Part shown: in pieces, positions 1 to 7,908 of the stretch
How positions within the stretch are numbered: position 1 is the first letter of the stretch
Layout of the letters: the number at the start of each line of letters is the position of its first letter
From: Microcaldota archaeon
GTDB lineage: Archaea > Micrarchaeota > Micrarchaeia > Micrarchaeales > Micrarchaeaceae
NCBI GenBank assembly: GCA_030037495.1
Contig: JASHRG010000032.1
Span: forward strand, 1-34,068
DNA length: 34,068 nt
Reading direction: 5' to 3'
Notes under the pieces: generated by a model
What the model saw: the letters and a program-made list of their open reading frames with translations, nothing else
The model's database searches: none
Told to the model about the DNA's origin: nothing
Translations under genes and position numbers: made by a program

Positions 1-945
1 AACGACATACCTGAAAAGAGCAAGCCCACGCAGCCGCATCCCCTTGGTTTGTCAGTAAATGACCTTCTGGAATTTGCGCATGTGAGCCAGAGCAGGAAGA
101 TTTCATCCTTCCTTGTTGAAACATTTGCCAGGACGACATCGAACAAGGTGGGAGAGCTCAAGGAAACTGCAAAGAGCTTCGATTTCGAGAAGTCGCCGAA
201 GGAGATGACCTGGGCCGATGCAGAAGAGCTTGTGAAGGCGATAAAGGCACTGAAGTGGATAGCGCCTGACGCAACTTCCATAATACCTATCGGAGAAGAG
301 CGGATAAAGATAGCGCTGAAGAACATACTTGACCCTGAGTTCATGCACGTGATTGAGAGGAGGCCGCGCGTGTTTAGGGGAGGTGTCCCGTTTGTCGTCG
401 AGGCCGCCGTAGCCTATGGCGGAAGGGCGGGCTACACCACCCAAGACGGCTCTTCTGGGGCAATCCTCAGGTTTGCGAATAGGGTTCCATTGCTCTTCGA
501 TGCGGGAAACTGCGCGATAACGGAGGCGACAAAGAGCATAGACTGGAAAAGGTACGGAATAGACATGGAGACTCAGCCGTTTAGCGTGTTCGTCAACCTC
601 TCATCTGTGCACGTGCCATACGCAGGAGTCGGTAAGGAGGCTGTTGCAAAGGAAGACGAGATAATTGAGGAGATAAAGCTGGCCGTGATGGAGGCTGCAA
701 GAGGGGTCCAGAGCTTTGTTAGGGGAAAGCAGCACGCAACATTCGAAGCAGGTAGGTACAAGACTACGATGAGGTATTCGAGACAGTTGGCAAAGGACCT
801 TGCCGAGCTTACTGGAGAAAATGAGGACAAATTGTTTGATGAGCTGGAAAAGCTGGTTGCAAAGCATTATCCGCATTTAAAGAAAGCTGAAGAGGAAGAG
901 GAGAATGGAAAAGAGACTGCAAGCGGCGAAGAAACAGAAGAGTAA
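1..945 (+). CDS. top6B: DNA topoisomerase VI subunit B, C-terminal part (5' truncated by window edge)
   Basis: The reading frame is open from base 1 (no start codon in the window is needed) to a TAA stop at 943-945, so about 314 C-terminal residues are visible. Topo VI B is the ATPase subunit of the archaeal type IIB topoisomerase, which with subunit A passes one DNA duplex through another in the cytoplasm. The visible part covers the end of the H2TH region and the transducer domain. Family-typical stretches include FANRVPLLFDAGNCAITEA and HVPYAGVGKEAVA; the Lys of the GK in the latter (codon 212 of the visible part, bases 634-636) matches the switch lysine that contacts the ATP gamma-phosphate in this family. 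The protein ends in an acidic Glu-rich tail. The GHKL ATP-binding domain lies outside the window. The stop codon abuts the stop of the convergent downstream gene. Confidence 0.95.
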   Translation, partial: NDIPEKSKPTQPHPLGLSVNDLLEFAHVSQSRKISSFLVETFARTTSNKVGELKETAKSFDFEKSPKEMTWADAEELVKAIKALKWIAPDATSIIPIGEERIKIALKNILDPEFMHVIERRPRVFRGGVPFVVEAAVAYGGRAGYTTQDGSSGAILRFANRVPLLFDAGNCAITEATKSIDWKRYGIDMETQPFSVFVNLSSVHVPYAGVGKEAVAKEDEIIEEIKLAVMEAARGVQSFVRGKQHATFEAGRYKTTMRYSRQLAKDLAELTGENEDKLFDELEKLVAKHYPHLKKAEEEEENGKETASGEETEE

Positions 946-2253
946 TCACACTTTAATAGAGGTTGAATTTTGTTTGAGGGTGTCCACCCCCATTATCGTA
1001 GATTCTTCCCTGCGGGAAAGTGCCTGCGCGTCAGGAGGGCGCCTACCGTAGCTTTGTTGTGTTTCCTCAAGATAATTTTTAAATAGAACCGAGAGCCTTT
1101 GTTCTGACCTGACCGCTTGGGGCACTCGGGCCGCGCTTAATGTGCATGCCAAATGTGCTCCTGGCTCCAGGATCAATTCATAAAACCTGTGCCCGTGTTC
1201 AAGCGCCCATATGTTAGATTTTTGCTTAGCTGCAATCCCCCTTGCCCTGCTCAGAAAACCAACATCGCTTAGCTGAATGAGTACTTCAGTTGCAAGCCTG
1301 CGCGCATTGCTGTATCCAAAATGATACTTTGCCTTAAAGAAATTTGCGAAACCATCTATAGTGTAAGGCTCATTCAGATGTGAGTTCACGTAATCTATCG
1401 CATCTAAGTAGTAAATTAACGGGTTTTTGTGTTTTGCACGAGAGCGTGCCCTGTTTGCGATATCTTCCTTTGAAGCGCTTGTTTCCAGGCGAGTATAATG
1501 GAGGACTCGCTTAAGAGGCTCATTTGCTGTTCTGTCTACTGAGGCGAAACCTAAGATGCCTGCATCGGCAAGGGTATCAACGATGTGGTGTATTCTTGGC
1601 ATGCTCACTTCTGGGCGTACCCCTCTTATAGCAGACACGAGTTGTCGTTTTGAGAGCGGGCCGTTCTTCACAACCTCCTTTGTAACCTGATATACTACAC
1701 TGTTGTCTCTGGCTCTAACAAAAAGCCTTGCCATGGAGTCATATTGCGGCGGGTTTTCGTTAGCTCTTGAGAGATATACAAAATTTGCTACAGACCAAAT
1801 TAGTGGAATGACCAATCTTCTTGCAAACCCGGTAATGGAATATGTAGGTACAGCGCCAGGCTCCGGAACACTCATCTGTACAAGACCCTCTGCAAGCAGG
1901 TCTGGGCCTATCCTACCAGGTTTTTGCTTAAGGTAGCCTCGTATCACCTTAGCGCTAAGCACTTTATCAGGGTGTATGTCCCTGTATTCGGGATGACCTT
2001 TTCTTAAGATATCGATAATGGTGCACCGCGTTTGTTCTACAGTTGTTGGGGTTTCTGACATGGTAGCGAGAGTGAGCGCCCTTGGTTCGGGAGAAGCATA
2101 AGAAAGCAAAGAATCCAATGCGGCTGTTTGGCTATAGCCATTTTCAGTAGTGTGGGCTGAGACGAAGGGCATGCAGCGCTCCACCACGCTTACAGGCAGG
2201 TTCAGCTGCGAGGCTACCCTCCTTGGCGAATTTAACGACCTGAATTTTCCCAT
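946..2253 (-). CDS. Unrecognised 435-aa protein with winged-helix-like segments
   Basis: I do not recognise this family. The protein is soluble, with no signal peptide or clear membrane helix. Two segments look like winged helix-turn-helix units: about residues 185-250 (a run with KNGPLSKRQLVSAIRG followed by a helix ending in DAGILGF) and about residues 285-350 (YTIDGFANFFKAKY, then a helix ending in SDVGFLSRAR). A DNA-binding or regulatory role is therefore possible but is inference. The start is ATG at 2253, preceded on the - strand by GGAG (very close) and a TATA-like box about 26 nt upstream. Its TGA stop (946-948) directly abuts the top6B stop. Arginine codons are mixed (CGN and AGR), whereas the secretion genes next door favour AGG, so it may have a different history. 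It is transcribed apart from the secretion cluster. Confidence 0.75.
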   Translation of the reverse strand: MGKFRSLNSPRRVASQLNLPVSVVERCMPFVSAHTTENGYSQTAALDSLLSYASPEPRALTLATMSETPTTVEQTRCTIIDILRKGHPEYRDIHPDKVLSAKVIRGYLKQKPGRIGPDLLAEGLVQMSVPEPGAVPTYSITGFARRLVIPLIWSVANFVYLSRANENPPQYDSMARLFVRARDNSVVYQVTKEVVKNGPLSKRQLVSAIRGVRPEVSMPRIHHIVDTLADAGILGFASVDRTANEPLKRVLHYTRLETSASKEDIANRARSRAKHKNPLIYYLDAIDYVNSHLNEPYTIDGFANFFKAKYHFGYSNARRLATEVLIQLSDVGFLSRARGIAAKQKSNIWALEHGHRFYELILEPGAHLACTLSAARVPQAVRSEQRLSVLFKNYLEETQQSYGRRPPDAQALSRREESTIMGVDTLKQNSTSIKV

Positions 2254-2275
2254 GGCTCTCCTTCTGTAATGCCAG

Positions 2276-2283
2276 ATATTTAT
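2276..2283 (-). promoter_or_regulatory. TATA-like box for the 435-aa gene
   Basis: On the - strand the sequence reads ATAAATAT, centred about 26 nt upstream of the ATG at 2253. Archaeal transcription starts about 25-27 nt after the TATA centre, which would give a leaderless or nearly leaderless mRNA. It lies in the 36-nt gap after the 799-aa gene. Confidence 0.4.
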
Positions 2284-2289
2284 TACTAA

Positions 2290-4689
2290 CTATGTGAGTA
2301 TACCTTCTGGATTGTCTGCGTCCACGAGCACCACGTTACCTGAAGAGACGTACATCTTTAGCTCCTCAAGACTGCCCGAGGTTGACATGTAGAGGCCGAG
2401 TTTGAATTCCTCCAGTTTCTCCGCGTTCAGGAATGCAAGGTAAGTCTTTATCGGCGGTTGTATTGGTATCTTGTTTATGAACCTGCTCGTCTTAGAGTAT
2501 ATGACTATGAACGCCTTCTCGTTGTGCAGCGTGGTGACTATGTCTGCAACATCGCTCTTGTCCATGTCAGTGAATATGTGCGCGTTGCTCACCAGGTACA
2601 CCCTCATTTTCTTAAATGTCGCAAGGTACTCTATGTCGTGCTTGCTCTGCTCTATCCATGCCTTTGGCGCATACAGGCCATCTATTCCCACAAGAAGGTC
2701 TTTCGCTGTAAGGCTGTCCAGCAGCACGTCTATGTTGTTGTACGTCAGTGTAACAGGCATGTTGGCTATTCTTAGGTTGTTTGACACCGCGAACCTGAAC
2801 TCTGTGTTTGACAACGGCATGTACCTCCAGTGGTAATAGAGGTTGAGCTTGTCGAACACCCCCAGCAATTCGTTTGACTTGAGCTTTATGTTTGCCTTCG
2901 CGGGTTCTGGCATGCTCGGCACATCTATGTAGAACTCGTCCCTTGTTGGGGCCTTTACAAGCGTTATCTCAAGTATGACTATTATCACTGCTATGACAAA
3001 CTCGATGTATTGCTTGTTTATGGTTATGCTAGGCGCAGTATAGAATGTGGTGTACACATACGACTGCTTGCCTATATTGATGCTAAAAGTCAGGTTTCCT
3101 GTTGGAGGCGAGGTCCCTATTGGCAGGGAGTAGGTGAACGATCCCTGATTTATTGATACCTGTGACTTGTACTGGCCGTTTACGCTTATGTTTGCAGTGG
3201 TGTTGGACACTGGCTGCGTGGCAGCATAAGCCGAGAACTGGTACGTTCCCTCAGAGAAGTTGACTCCCTGCAACGAGAACGTTATACCTGGGACTGTGAA
3301 GTATGCCGCACCGTAGTGTTGCCCAAGGAAACCGTTGAGCTCTGCCACGTAAGAGCCTGGGCCTAGCAGGGGGTTGAACACTTCCAGGAATGTGTAGTTG
3401 CTGGTTACGCTCTTTGTGAAGAATGGCGCAAGAGAAGTTACAAGGGTCAGGTTTGAGTTGAATATGTCTATGTGGGGCTCCACCTCCTGGGTTCCTGGCA
3501 CATATACGGACATTGTGGACGAGACCGGCTGCCCTGGGAACAGGACGGATGGGATGGCTATGGTGCCGTTCACCTGGTACATGGGCGTGAAATACACTAT
3601 GGTATAGCTCGTGCCTGACGGGCTTGAGAAATGGTTATTGGAAGACTCAATGACAACGCGCCCCTCATAAGAGGAGAGCACCGAGCTTATCTGCCTTGTG
3701 CTTGTAAGGAATCCAGAATTCAGGACTAAACCAGCGCTGCTTGATGAGCTTGAATAGTTGTTTATCGCAACAGATGTTGCGCCTGAGGTAACCTGCGGTA
3801 TCCAGAATGACTGGAATATCACAGCTGCTATGTCTGACGCTGCCTTGCTGGGACTGGGCCATGAGTTCATGAAGTTGGCGAATGCGATTATGTGGCCCCC
3901 GAACACGCTCTCGTAGCTTATCGGCCCGTATGATGTTCCTTGCGCGAAAGTGAAAGTGGGCTTGTTGAACGAGTAGGATGAACCCTGCGTATAAGATATG
4001 ACAGGGTTTGTGTTGAGGAACTGCGGCTGATTCGAATCAGGGATGACTACGTCCTGCGCACTGATCAGCCTTGAGAAGTTCTTGCCTATGTATATGATGG
4101 AGGTGCCCTTGTTGAGCAGCGCCTGCATCGTAGTGTTGCTGGCGCCTGCGCTTGATAGCATGAAATCGGGAAGGTATCCGTTTGGTATGATTAAGACTGA
4201 GTTCTGCTTTATGCTTGAGAGGCCGCTTGCAGATACTATCTGCACCCTTGCGAAGCTGCTGTTGAACACCGAATAGTTATACAGATCGGAGTTGAGCGCC
4301 ACTATGAACTGGGTCATGTTTATGCAGCCTGAGCACTGATTGGACCAGTTCAAAATGTACACCGTTGTGGGCACAGGTTGTGTGTATATCCCCCCCGAGA
4401 CCAGCAGCGATGTGGCGTTCCTGCTGTGGTAGTCGAACAGCGCATAGGGCAGGAGCTGCGAATTGTTGTTGTATGACAATAGATTCTGCTGGATGAGCAC
4501 TGCGCTGACGCTTGGCTTGCCAGTGGACACCGCGTGTGGCCCGGTTTGCGCGCTCTTCAGCAGGAATGATAGGTAGTAAGCAAGCGAACCAAAGACTACT
4601 ACCAGTATGACTATTGCTAGCAGCGCGATTGTCTTCAACTTTGGCCTTTTTCTTTCGGCCTTCTTGTCAGAATCTGCCATTGGCTTCAC
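2290..4689 (-). CDS. Large two-TM surface protein with a cytoplasmic C-terminal domain (799 aa)
   Basis: Not recognised as a named family. The layout is a short basic N-terminus, a signal-anchor helix at about residues 20-44, a long extracytoplasmic region (about 45-560) rich in Ser/Thr/Asn, a second helix at about 561-579 (YIEFVIAVIIVILEITLVK) and a C-terminal domain of about 220 residues that would face the cytoplasm. The first part of the ectodomain (about residues 105-225, with VLIIPNGYLPDFML and a GTSIIYIGKNFS stretch) resembles a glutamine-amidotransferase-like alpha/beta fold without an obvious catalytic triad; the rest looks like beta-sandwich repeats. Many N-x-S/T sequons suggest N-glycosylation. 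The GTG start is chosen because GGAGG lies about 14 nt upstream; ATG at 4680 is the alternative. As last gene of the secretion group it may be a surface scaffold or receptor of the apparatus, which is inference. Confidence 0.85.
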   Translation of the reverse strand: MKPMADSDKKAERKRPKLKTIALLAIVILVVVFGSLAYYLSFLLKSAQTGPHAVSTGKPSVSAVLIQQNLLSYNNNSQLLPYALFDYHSRNATSLLVSGGIYTQPVPTTVYILNWSNQCSGCINMTQFIVALNSDLYNYSVFNSSFARVQIVSASGLSSIKQNSVLIIPNGYLPDFMLSSAGASNTTMQALLNKGTSIIYIGKNFSRLISAQDVVIPDSNQPQFLNTNPVISYTQGSSYSFNKPTFTFAQGTSYGPISYESVFGGHIIAFANFMNSWPSPSKAASDIAAVIFQSFWIPQVTSGATSVAINNYSSSSSSAGLVLNSGFLTSTRQISSVLSSYEGRVVIESSNNHFSSPSGTSYTIVYFTPMYQVNGTIAIPSVLFPGQPVSSTMSVYVPGTQEVEPHIDIFNSNLTLVTSLAPFFTKSVTSNYTFLEVFNPLLGPGSYVAELNGFLGQHYGAAYFTVPGITFSLQGVNFSEGTYQFSAYAATQPVSNTTANISVNGQYKSQVSINQGSFTYSLPIGTSPPTGNLTFSINIGKQSYVYTTFYTAPSITINKQYIEFVIAVIIVILEITLVKAPTRDEFYIDVPSMPEPAKANIKLKSNELLGVFDKLNLYYHWRYMPLSNTEFRFAVSNNLRIANMPVTLTYNNIDVLLDSLTAKDLLVGIDGLYAPKAWIEQSKHDIEYLATFKKMRVYLVSNAHIFTDMDKSDVADIVTTLHNEKAFIVIYSKTSRFINKIPIQPPIKTYLAFLNAEKLEEFKLGLYMSTSGSLEELKMYVSSGNVVLVDADNPEGILT

Positions 4690-4695
4690 TTGTTC

Positions 4696-4836
4696 TCAGA
4701 GCTCCTCCTTTTTCCTTGGCGCGAATATCCTAAGGAATATCTTTGTCATCAGGTTCACGTTGCCGCTGGTCCTCTTTACTACTGAATAGATGTGCACGTT
4801 CTTCACTCTCCTGTTTATCCTTACAGAGTATCTCAT
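4696..4836 (-). CDS. Small basic 46-aa protein between two operon genes
   Basis: This short frame runs from ATG (4834-4836) to TGA (4696-4698) and starts MRYSVRINRRVKNVHIY. It is strongly basic (about a dozen Arg/Lys), with a central TSGNVNLMTKIFLRIF stretch and an end in RKKEEL. It fills nearly all of the 150-nt space between the 242-aa gene and the 799-aa gene, starts 4 nt after the preceding stop, and has an AAGGGG Shine-Dalgarno-like run about 7 nt before its ATG. Its own 3' end carries the GGAGG that probably serves the next gene. Tight packing and SD placement support a real gene; I have no family assignment. It could alternatively be a leader region for the 799-aa gene. Confidence 0.5.
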   Translation of the reverse strand: MRYSVRINRRVKNVHIYSVVKRTSGNVNLMTKIFLRIFAPRKKEEL

Positions 4837-4839
4837 CCA

Positions 4840-5568
4840 CTACCCCTTAAGCTCTATATAGCCTAGAGAAACCATCTTGTTCAGTATCTGCTCGACCCGC
4901 GGAGGCGTAAGCTTGTAGTTCTCGGCAAATTCGTTCACGTCTATTGAGCCTCCATGCGAATCTATCCATTCTTCTACTATTGACATCAGGGACTCATCCG
5001 TGTATGTCTCGAGAGTCTTGAGCCTTCCCTTTAGCTCATTGCTCTCCGACTCAAGCAATGATGCCTGAACAGACAGGTTCTTGTTGGAGTTGACCAGCTC
5101 TATGTTCAGCCTTTTCAGCTCCCTGTACTTGTTGAAGAGCGAGTCGTAGTTGTTGAACAATGCCGAATAATCCTGTGTTAGGGACCCGAGCACGTCGTCT
5201 ATCGCGGAGTCGAGGTGCTGGAGCAGGTCTGTGTTGTCTGCTTCGTACACGTCTGTTATCAGGGAGAGCACGGCAATCAGGCTCTTGAGCACATAAAGCC
5301 TCCTTATTTTCACACTGGAATCAAATCCGATGGAGTAGTTGAGCTCTATCCCGTTCTTGTCAAATTTGAATATCATAAAAAGGAAAGGCTTCTTCTGTAT
5401 GTTCCTGCTCTCAACCCTTACTAGGGTTAGGTCGTTCTGCGTCGCCTTTATGGAGAACATCTGCAGCGTTGACAATCTGCTGGAAATTACGCTGAAAGCA
5501 CCGAGCAGCGTGCCTTTTATCCTTATGCTCTCTATGTTCGGCTCTATGTTAGTCGCTTCTCCAGCCAA
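4840..5568 (-). CDS. Coiled-coil protein with C-terminal winged-helix-like domain (242 aa)
   Basis: A soluble protein with no membrane helix. Residues 1-130 form a mixed alpha/beta domain. Residues about 135-195 carry a coiled coil (a run of LFNKYRELKRLNIELVNSN type heptads followed by LLESESNELKGRLKTLE). Residues about 198-242 look like a small winged helix (DVNEFAENYKLTPPRVEQIL, then KMVSLGYIELKG). It may be a cytoplasmic adaptor or regulator of the secretion cluster in which it sits; this rests on position only. The start is TTG at 5568, the only plausible start before an in-frame stop upstream; GAGG lies about 8 nt before it. A TATA-like box at 5624-5632 suggests its own promoter. Confidence 0.8.
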   Translation of the reverse strand: MAGEATNIEPNIESIRIKGTLLGAFSVISSRLSTLQMFSIKATQNDLTLVRVESRNIQKKPFLFMIFKFDKNGIELNYSIGFDSSVKIRRLYVLKSLIAVLSLITDVYEADNTDLLQHLDSAIDDVLGSLTQDYSALFNNYDSLFNKYRELKRLNIELVNSNKNLSVQASLLESESNELKGRLKTLETYTDESLMSIVEEWIDSHGGSIDVNEFAENYKLTPPRVEQILNKMVSLGYIELKG

Positions 5569-5623
5569 TATACCATGCCTCAGCTACAAATGCAGCGCTG
5601 ACTGATAATAAATCAGGCTAATT

Positions 5624-5632
5624 CTATAAATA
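5624..5632 (-). promoter_or_regulatory. TATA-like box upstream of the coiled-coil gene
   Basis: The - strand reads TATTTATAG in the 91-nt gap between the 130-aa and 242-aa genes, about 60 nt upstream of the TTG start. This would give a leader of roughly 30-35 nt that contains the GAGG ribosome site. Confidence 0.4.
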
Positions 5633-5659
5633 CTTTTGTATGGCGCCGTGAGCCCCTGT

Positions 5660-6052
5660 CTACGACGCTTTTTCTTGCTCGGCTGGCCCTTTTGCCCCGC
5701 CAGCAGCAATGGGAACCTCAAGCTCAGGCATGTATGTAAGCAGCGATAGCAGGAACATGAATAGTATTACCAACATACCGTACAGAATCGCAAGCGGCTT
5801 GTCCACAGAGGCGTATACAAGAACGGCTGCGAAGACAACCCCGAGGATCAGATAGAGGAGCTGCCTGTTCTCAAACTTCTTTCTTGCCTTTGCGTATTTT
5901 GGATAGCAGCTCTTGCACACAACCAGCGCGTATCCTCTCTCATTTTTTGTGACATTTTTCTTGAACCATCTTATCGCCTGGATCATGTAGTCCTCCCTAA
6001 CGCTGAGCCCGTTCTTCTTCTCGCCGCAGATTATGCATCTATCATCCTTCAT
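5660..6052 (-). CDS. Zn-ribbon membrane protein (130 aa)
   Basis: A CIIC pair near the N-terminus (Cys 6 and 9) and a CKSC pair (about Cys 46 and 49) form a likely zinc-ribbon of about 50 residues. They are followed by a basic linker (KYAKARKKFENR) and two adjacent membrane helices (about residues 64-82 and 87-107), then a short Ala/Gly/Glu-rich tail. The zinc domain and tail would be cytoplasmic. No catalytic motif is visible. The gene starts 4 nt after the stop of the 102-aa gene, so it belongs to the ATPase transcript. It may be an accessory subunit at the membrane base of the machine; that role is inferred from position. Confidence 0.8.
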   Translation of the reverse strand: MKDDRCIICGEKKNGLSVREDYMIQAIRWFKKNVTKNERGYALVVCKSCYPKYAKARKKFENRQLLYLILGVVFAAVLVYASVDKPLAILYGMLVILFMFLLSLLTYMPELEVPIAAGGAKGPAEQEKAS

Positions 6053-6056
6053 CGCA

Positions 6057-6365
6057 TCACTGGAAGTCTATTATTGCGTTGAAAAGCCTGCCCGTCTCAG
6101 CCATTATCTTCTGCTCATCAACCGTTGTGAGTATGCTCCTTATGGTAAGGTCGTCTATGCCGAGCCTCCTCAAGACGTTGCTTATGCTCTCCCTGTCAAG
6201 GCCTGCTTTCTCCAGCAGGCCGGAGAACGCTATCACGTTCACGTGCCTGTGCGCCCTCTCCAGGCCTGAGAAAAGCATCTCTATCTTCTTTTCATTCACT
6301 CCAAATGCCGTGAGTATTCTGCGCAGCTCCTGCCTGCTTATCACAAATGTCTCCAGCTTTGGCAT
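6057..6365 (-). CDS. Small helical protein, paralogue of the C-terminal domain of the neighbouring ATPase (102 aa)
   Basis: A soluble helical protein. Residues 21-79 align without gaps to residues 439-497 of the adjacent VirB4-like ATPase (offset 418). Shared residues include I28/I446, L31-F32-S33/L449-F450-S451, F47/F465, L51/L469, G55/G473, L65/L483, D71-D72-L73/D489-D490-L491, I75/I493 and I78/I496. It therefore looks like a free-standing copy of the ATPase's C-terminal helical module and could cap, dimerise with or regulate the motor. The ATG at 6365 lies 4 nt after the ATPase TGA, so the two are co-transcribed and probably translationally coupled. Confidence 0.85.
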   Translation of the reverse strand: MPKLETFVISRQELRRILTAFGVNEKKIEMLFSGLERAHRHVNVIAFSGLLEKAGLDRESISNVLRRLGIDDLTIRSILTTVDEQKIMAETGRLFNAIIDFQ

Positions 6366-6369
6366 GCGG

Positions 6370-7869
6370 TCACTTTGATATTATCCTTGTTATGAGTAAG
6401 TCATCGAGGCTCATGCTCTTCAGGAACGACACTACTATTGAGTTTGGCACTCCGCTGTCCCTGAGTTCGTGGAGAAAGTCCACAACCTTCATGCTCCTGC
6501 CCTGCGAATCCATCCTTGAGAATAGCAGGTCTATGTTTTCCGTAGAGATGTTGAATTCTATAAACTTGTTCTTCAGTTCCTCCTTCTCAAACTGGTAGTC
6601 CCTCTGTATGAGCCCTGCTGAGAGTTCGCTCTGGGTGAGCACATCTGACAGGTCAATGGTGTAGACATACAACGGCTCTTCTCCATGTATCCTCTCAAGT
6701 ACAAATGTTTGCGGGAACCTGAGCGCAGTCTGGAACGCCATCTCAACAGCAGCTTGGCCGACTCCGAAGTTACTTATTTCGCTCCTTATGAAATTGGAGA
6801 AGTTGAGCGATCCCTGTAAATAGTTGAGGAACTTCTCGAACCTTATCCTTAGTATGAAGCTGGTGCCGACGTTTGAGAATATGGCTTCGTTTATGTCTGT
6901 CGGGTTCTGCGAGGCAACTATAAGGCCGAATTGGTACTTTCTGCCTTCCCTTACTATGGTTATGGCATCGCTCTTCTCATCGCTTGCAACCTTCCAGGCC
7001 TCATCAAGCACCACTAGGGCCTTGAGGCCCTTGGTTTCGCTGAATCCCTGCGTTCGCATTTTTTCCTTTAGGGTCTGCAGTATGAAAAGCGCAGCAAGCG
7101 TCCTGAACCTTTCATCAGGAAGCGCAGAAAGGTCTATGTCGACAAGGCCTGAGTCAACTATTCTTGCGAGGTCCAGCGTGCTCTTCCTTGCGAAGTAGTC
7201 TTCTCCCTCTCTTGCAAACTGCCTCAATCTATAGACCGAGTTTTCCAGTTCGGCTGGGTACTCATATGTTCCTTCCTGGAGTTTTTCTTCAAGCAGCGCT
7301 ATCACGTTCTTTAGGGTCGGTGCGTCCTTGCCCTGCTGTGGCTTTTCTGACACCCTAAAGCCCAGGTTTATGTATGATTGCTCTATCGCCTCTTCTGTAA
7401 GCCTCTTTTGTTCAGGATATGTGCCTATGTCTGTCAGTATATCTAGCGAGTTCATTATCTGCTTGACCCTGTCGAGCGGTTTCATACCCGCAAGATCAAG
7501 TATGTTCAGGTAGTCCCCCTTTGCGAATGCGACAACTGTCCCTCCCGTCTGCTTCACCCACGCCTTGTACTCCCCAGCCCAGTCTATTATTATTGCATTG
7601 GTATTCCAGATGTAGCTGGCCCTTATCAGCAGCGTCTTTACAAAGTAGCTCTTTCCTGCGCCTGTAATGCCGACAACTGATATGTGCGGATTTGTCAGGT
7701 TCGCAAAGCTCCAGCTAAATGGTATCTTGAATATTTTTGTTGTGCCGACGAATATTGACTGTAATGGATCGTTTATCAGCACTTCTGCCGGAGGCTCGGG
7801 GGGCCTGGTCAGGAAGGCCCTCTTTGCTATCTGGCTGCTCATTATGTGCTGCAGTTTCAGTAGTGACAT
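6370..7869 (-). CDS. VirB4/CedB/HerA-class secretion ATPase (499 aa)
   Basis: An FtsK/HerA-superfamily motor with Walker A GITGAGKS at residues 67-74, Walker B ALVVLDEA at 284-291 and a downstream VREGRKYQFGLIVASQNP motif at 306-323, typical of VirB4, CedB and HerA enzymes. It is predicted to hydrolyse ATP as a hexamer at the cytoplasmic face and drive pilus assembly and/or DNA movement. It lacks the usual VirB4 N-terminal domain (Walker A begins only 67 residues in) and the HerA HAS-barrel, and no nurA lies nearby, which argues against the end-resection HerA. The VirB4 N-terminal domain may be supplied by the two upstream genes. Residues about 430-499 are an added helical module duplicated in the next gene. 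The start is ATG at 7869; a TATA-like box lies about 28 nt upstream. Confidence 0.9.
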   Translation of the reverse strand: MSLLKLQHIMSSQIAKRAFLTRPPEPPAEVLINDPLQSIFVGTTKIFKIPFSWSFANLTNPHISVVGITGAGKSYFVKTLLIRASYIWNTNAIIIDWAGEYKAWVKQTGGTVVAFAKGDYLNILDLAGMKPLDRVKQIMNSLDILTDIGTYPEQKRLTEEAIEQSYINLGFRVSEKPQQGKDAPTLKNVIALLEEKLQEGTYEYPAELENSVYRLRQFAREGEDYFARKSTLDLARIVDSGLVDIDLSALPDERFRTLAALFILQTLKEKMRTQGFSETKGLKALVVLDEAWKVASDEKSDAITIVREGRKYQFGLIVASQNPTDINEAIFSNVGTSFILRIRFEKFLNYLQGSLNFSNFIRSEISNFGVGQAAVEMAFQTALRFPQTFVLERIHGEEPLYVYTIDLSDVLTQSELSAGLIQRDYQFEKEELKNKFIEFNISTENIDLLFSRMDSQGRSMKVVDFLHELRDSGVPNSIVVSFLKSMSLDDLLITRIISK

Positions 7870-7892
7870 ATGATCATTTTCTCGTTTTGTTG

Positions 7893-7900
7893 CTTTATAT
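7893..7900 (-). promoter_or_regulatory. Possible internal TATA box before the ATPase gene
   Basis: The - strand reads ATATAAAG about 28 nt upstream of the ATPase ATG, in the 39-nt gap after the 277-aa membrane gene. This is compatible with a leaderless internal transcript. It may be fortuitous because the gap is AT-rich. Confidence 0.3.
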
Positions 7901-7908
7901 CTTGTGCA

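Noticed and set aside
6370-7869. HerA (DNA end resection) identity for the ATPase
   Set aside because: No HAS-barrel N-terminus and no nurA, mre11 or rad50 neighbours; the context is a membrane secretion cluster.
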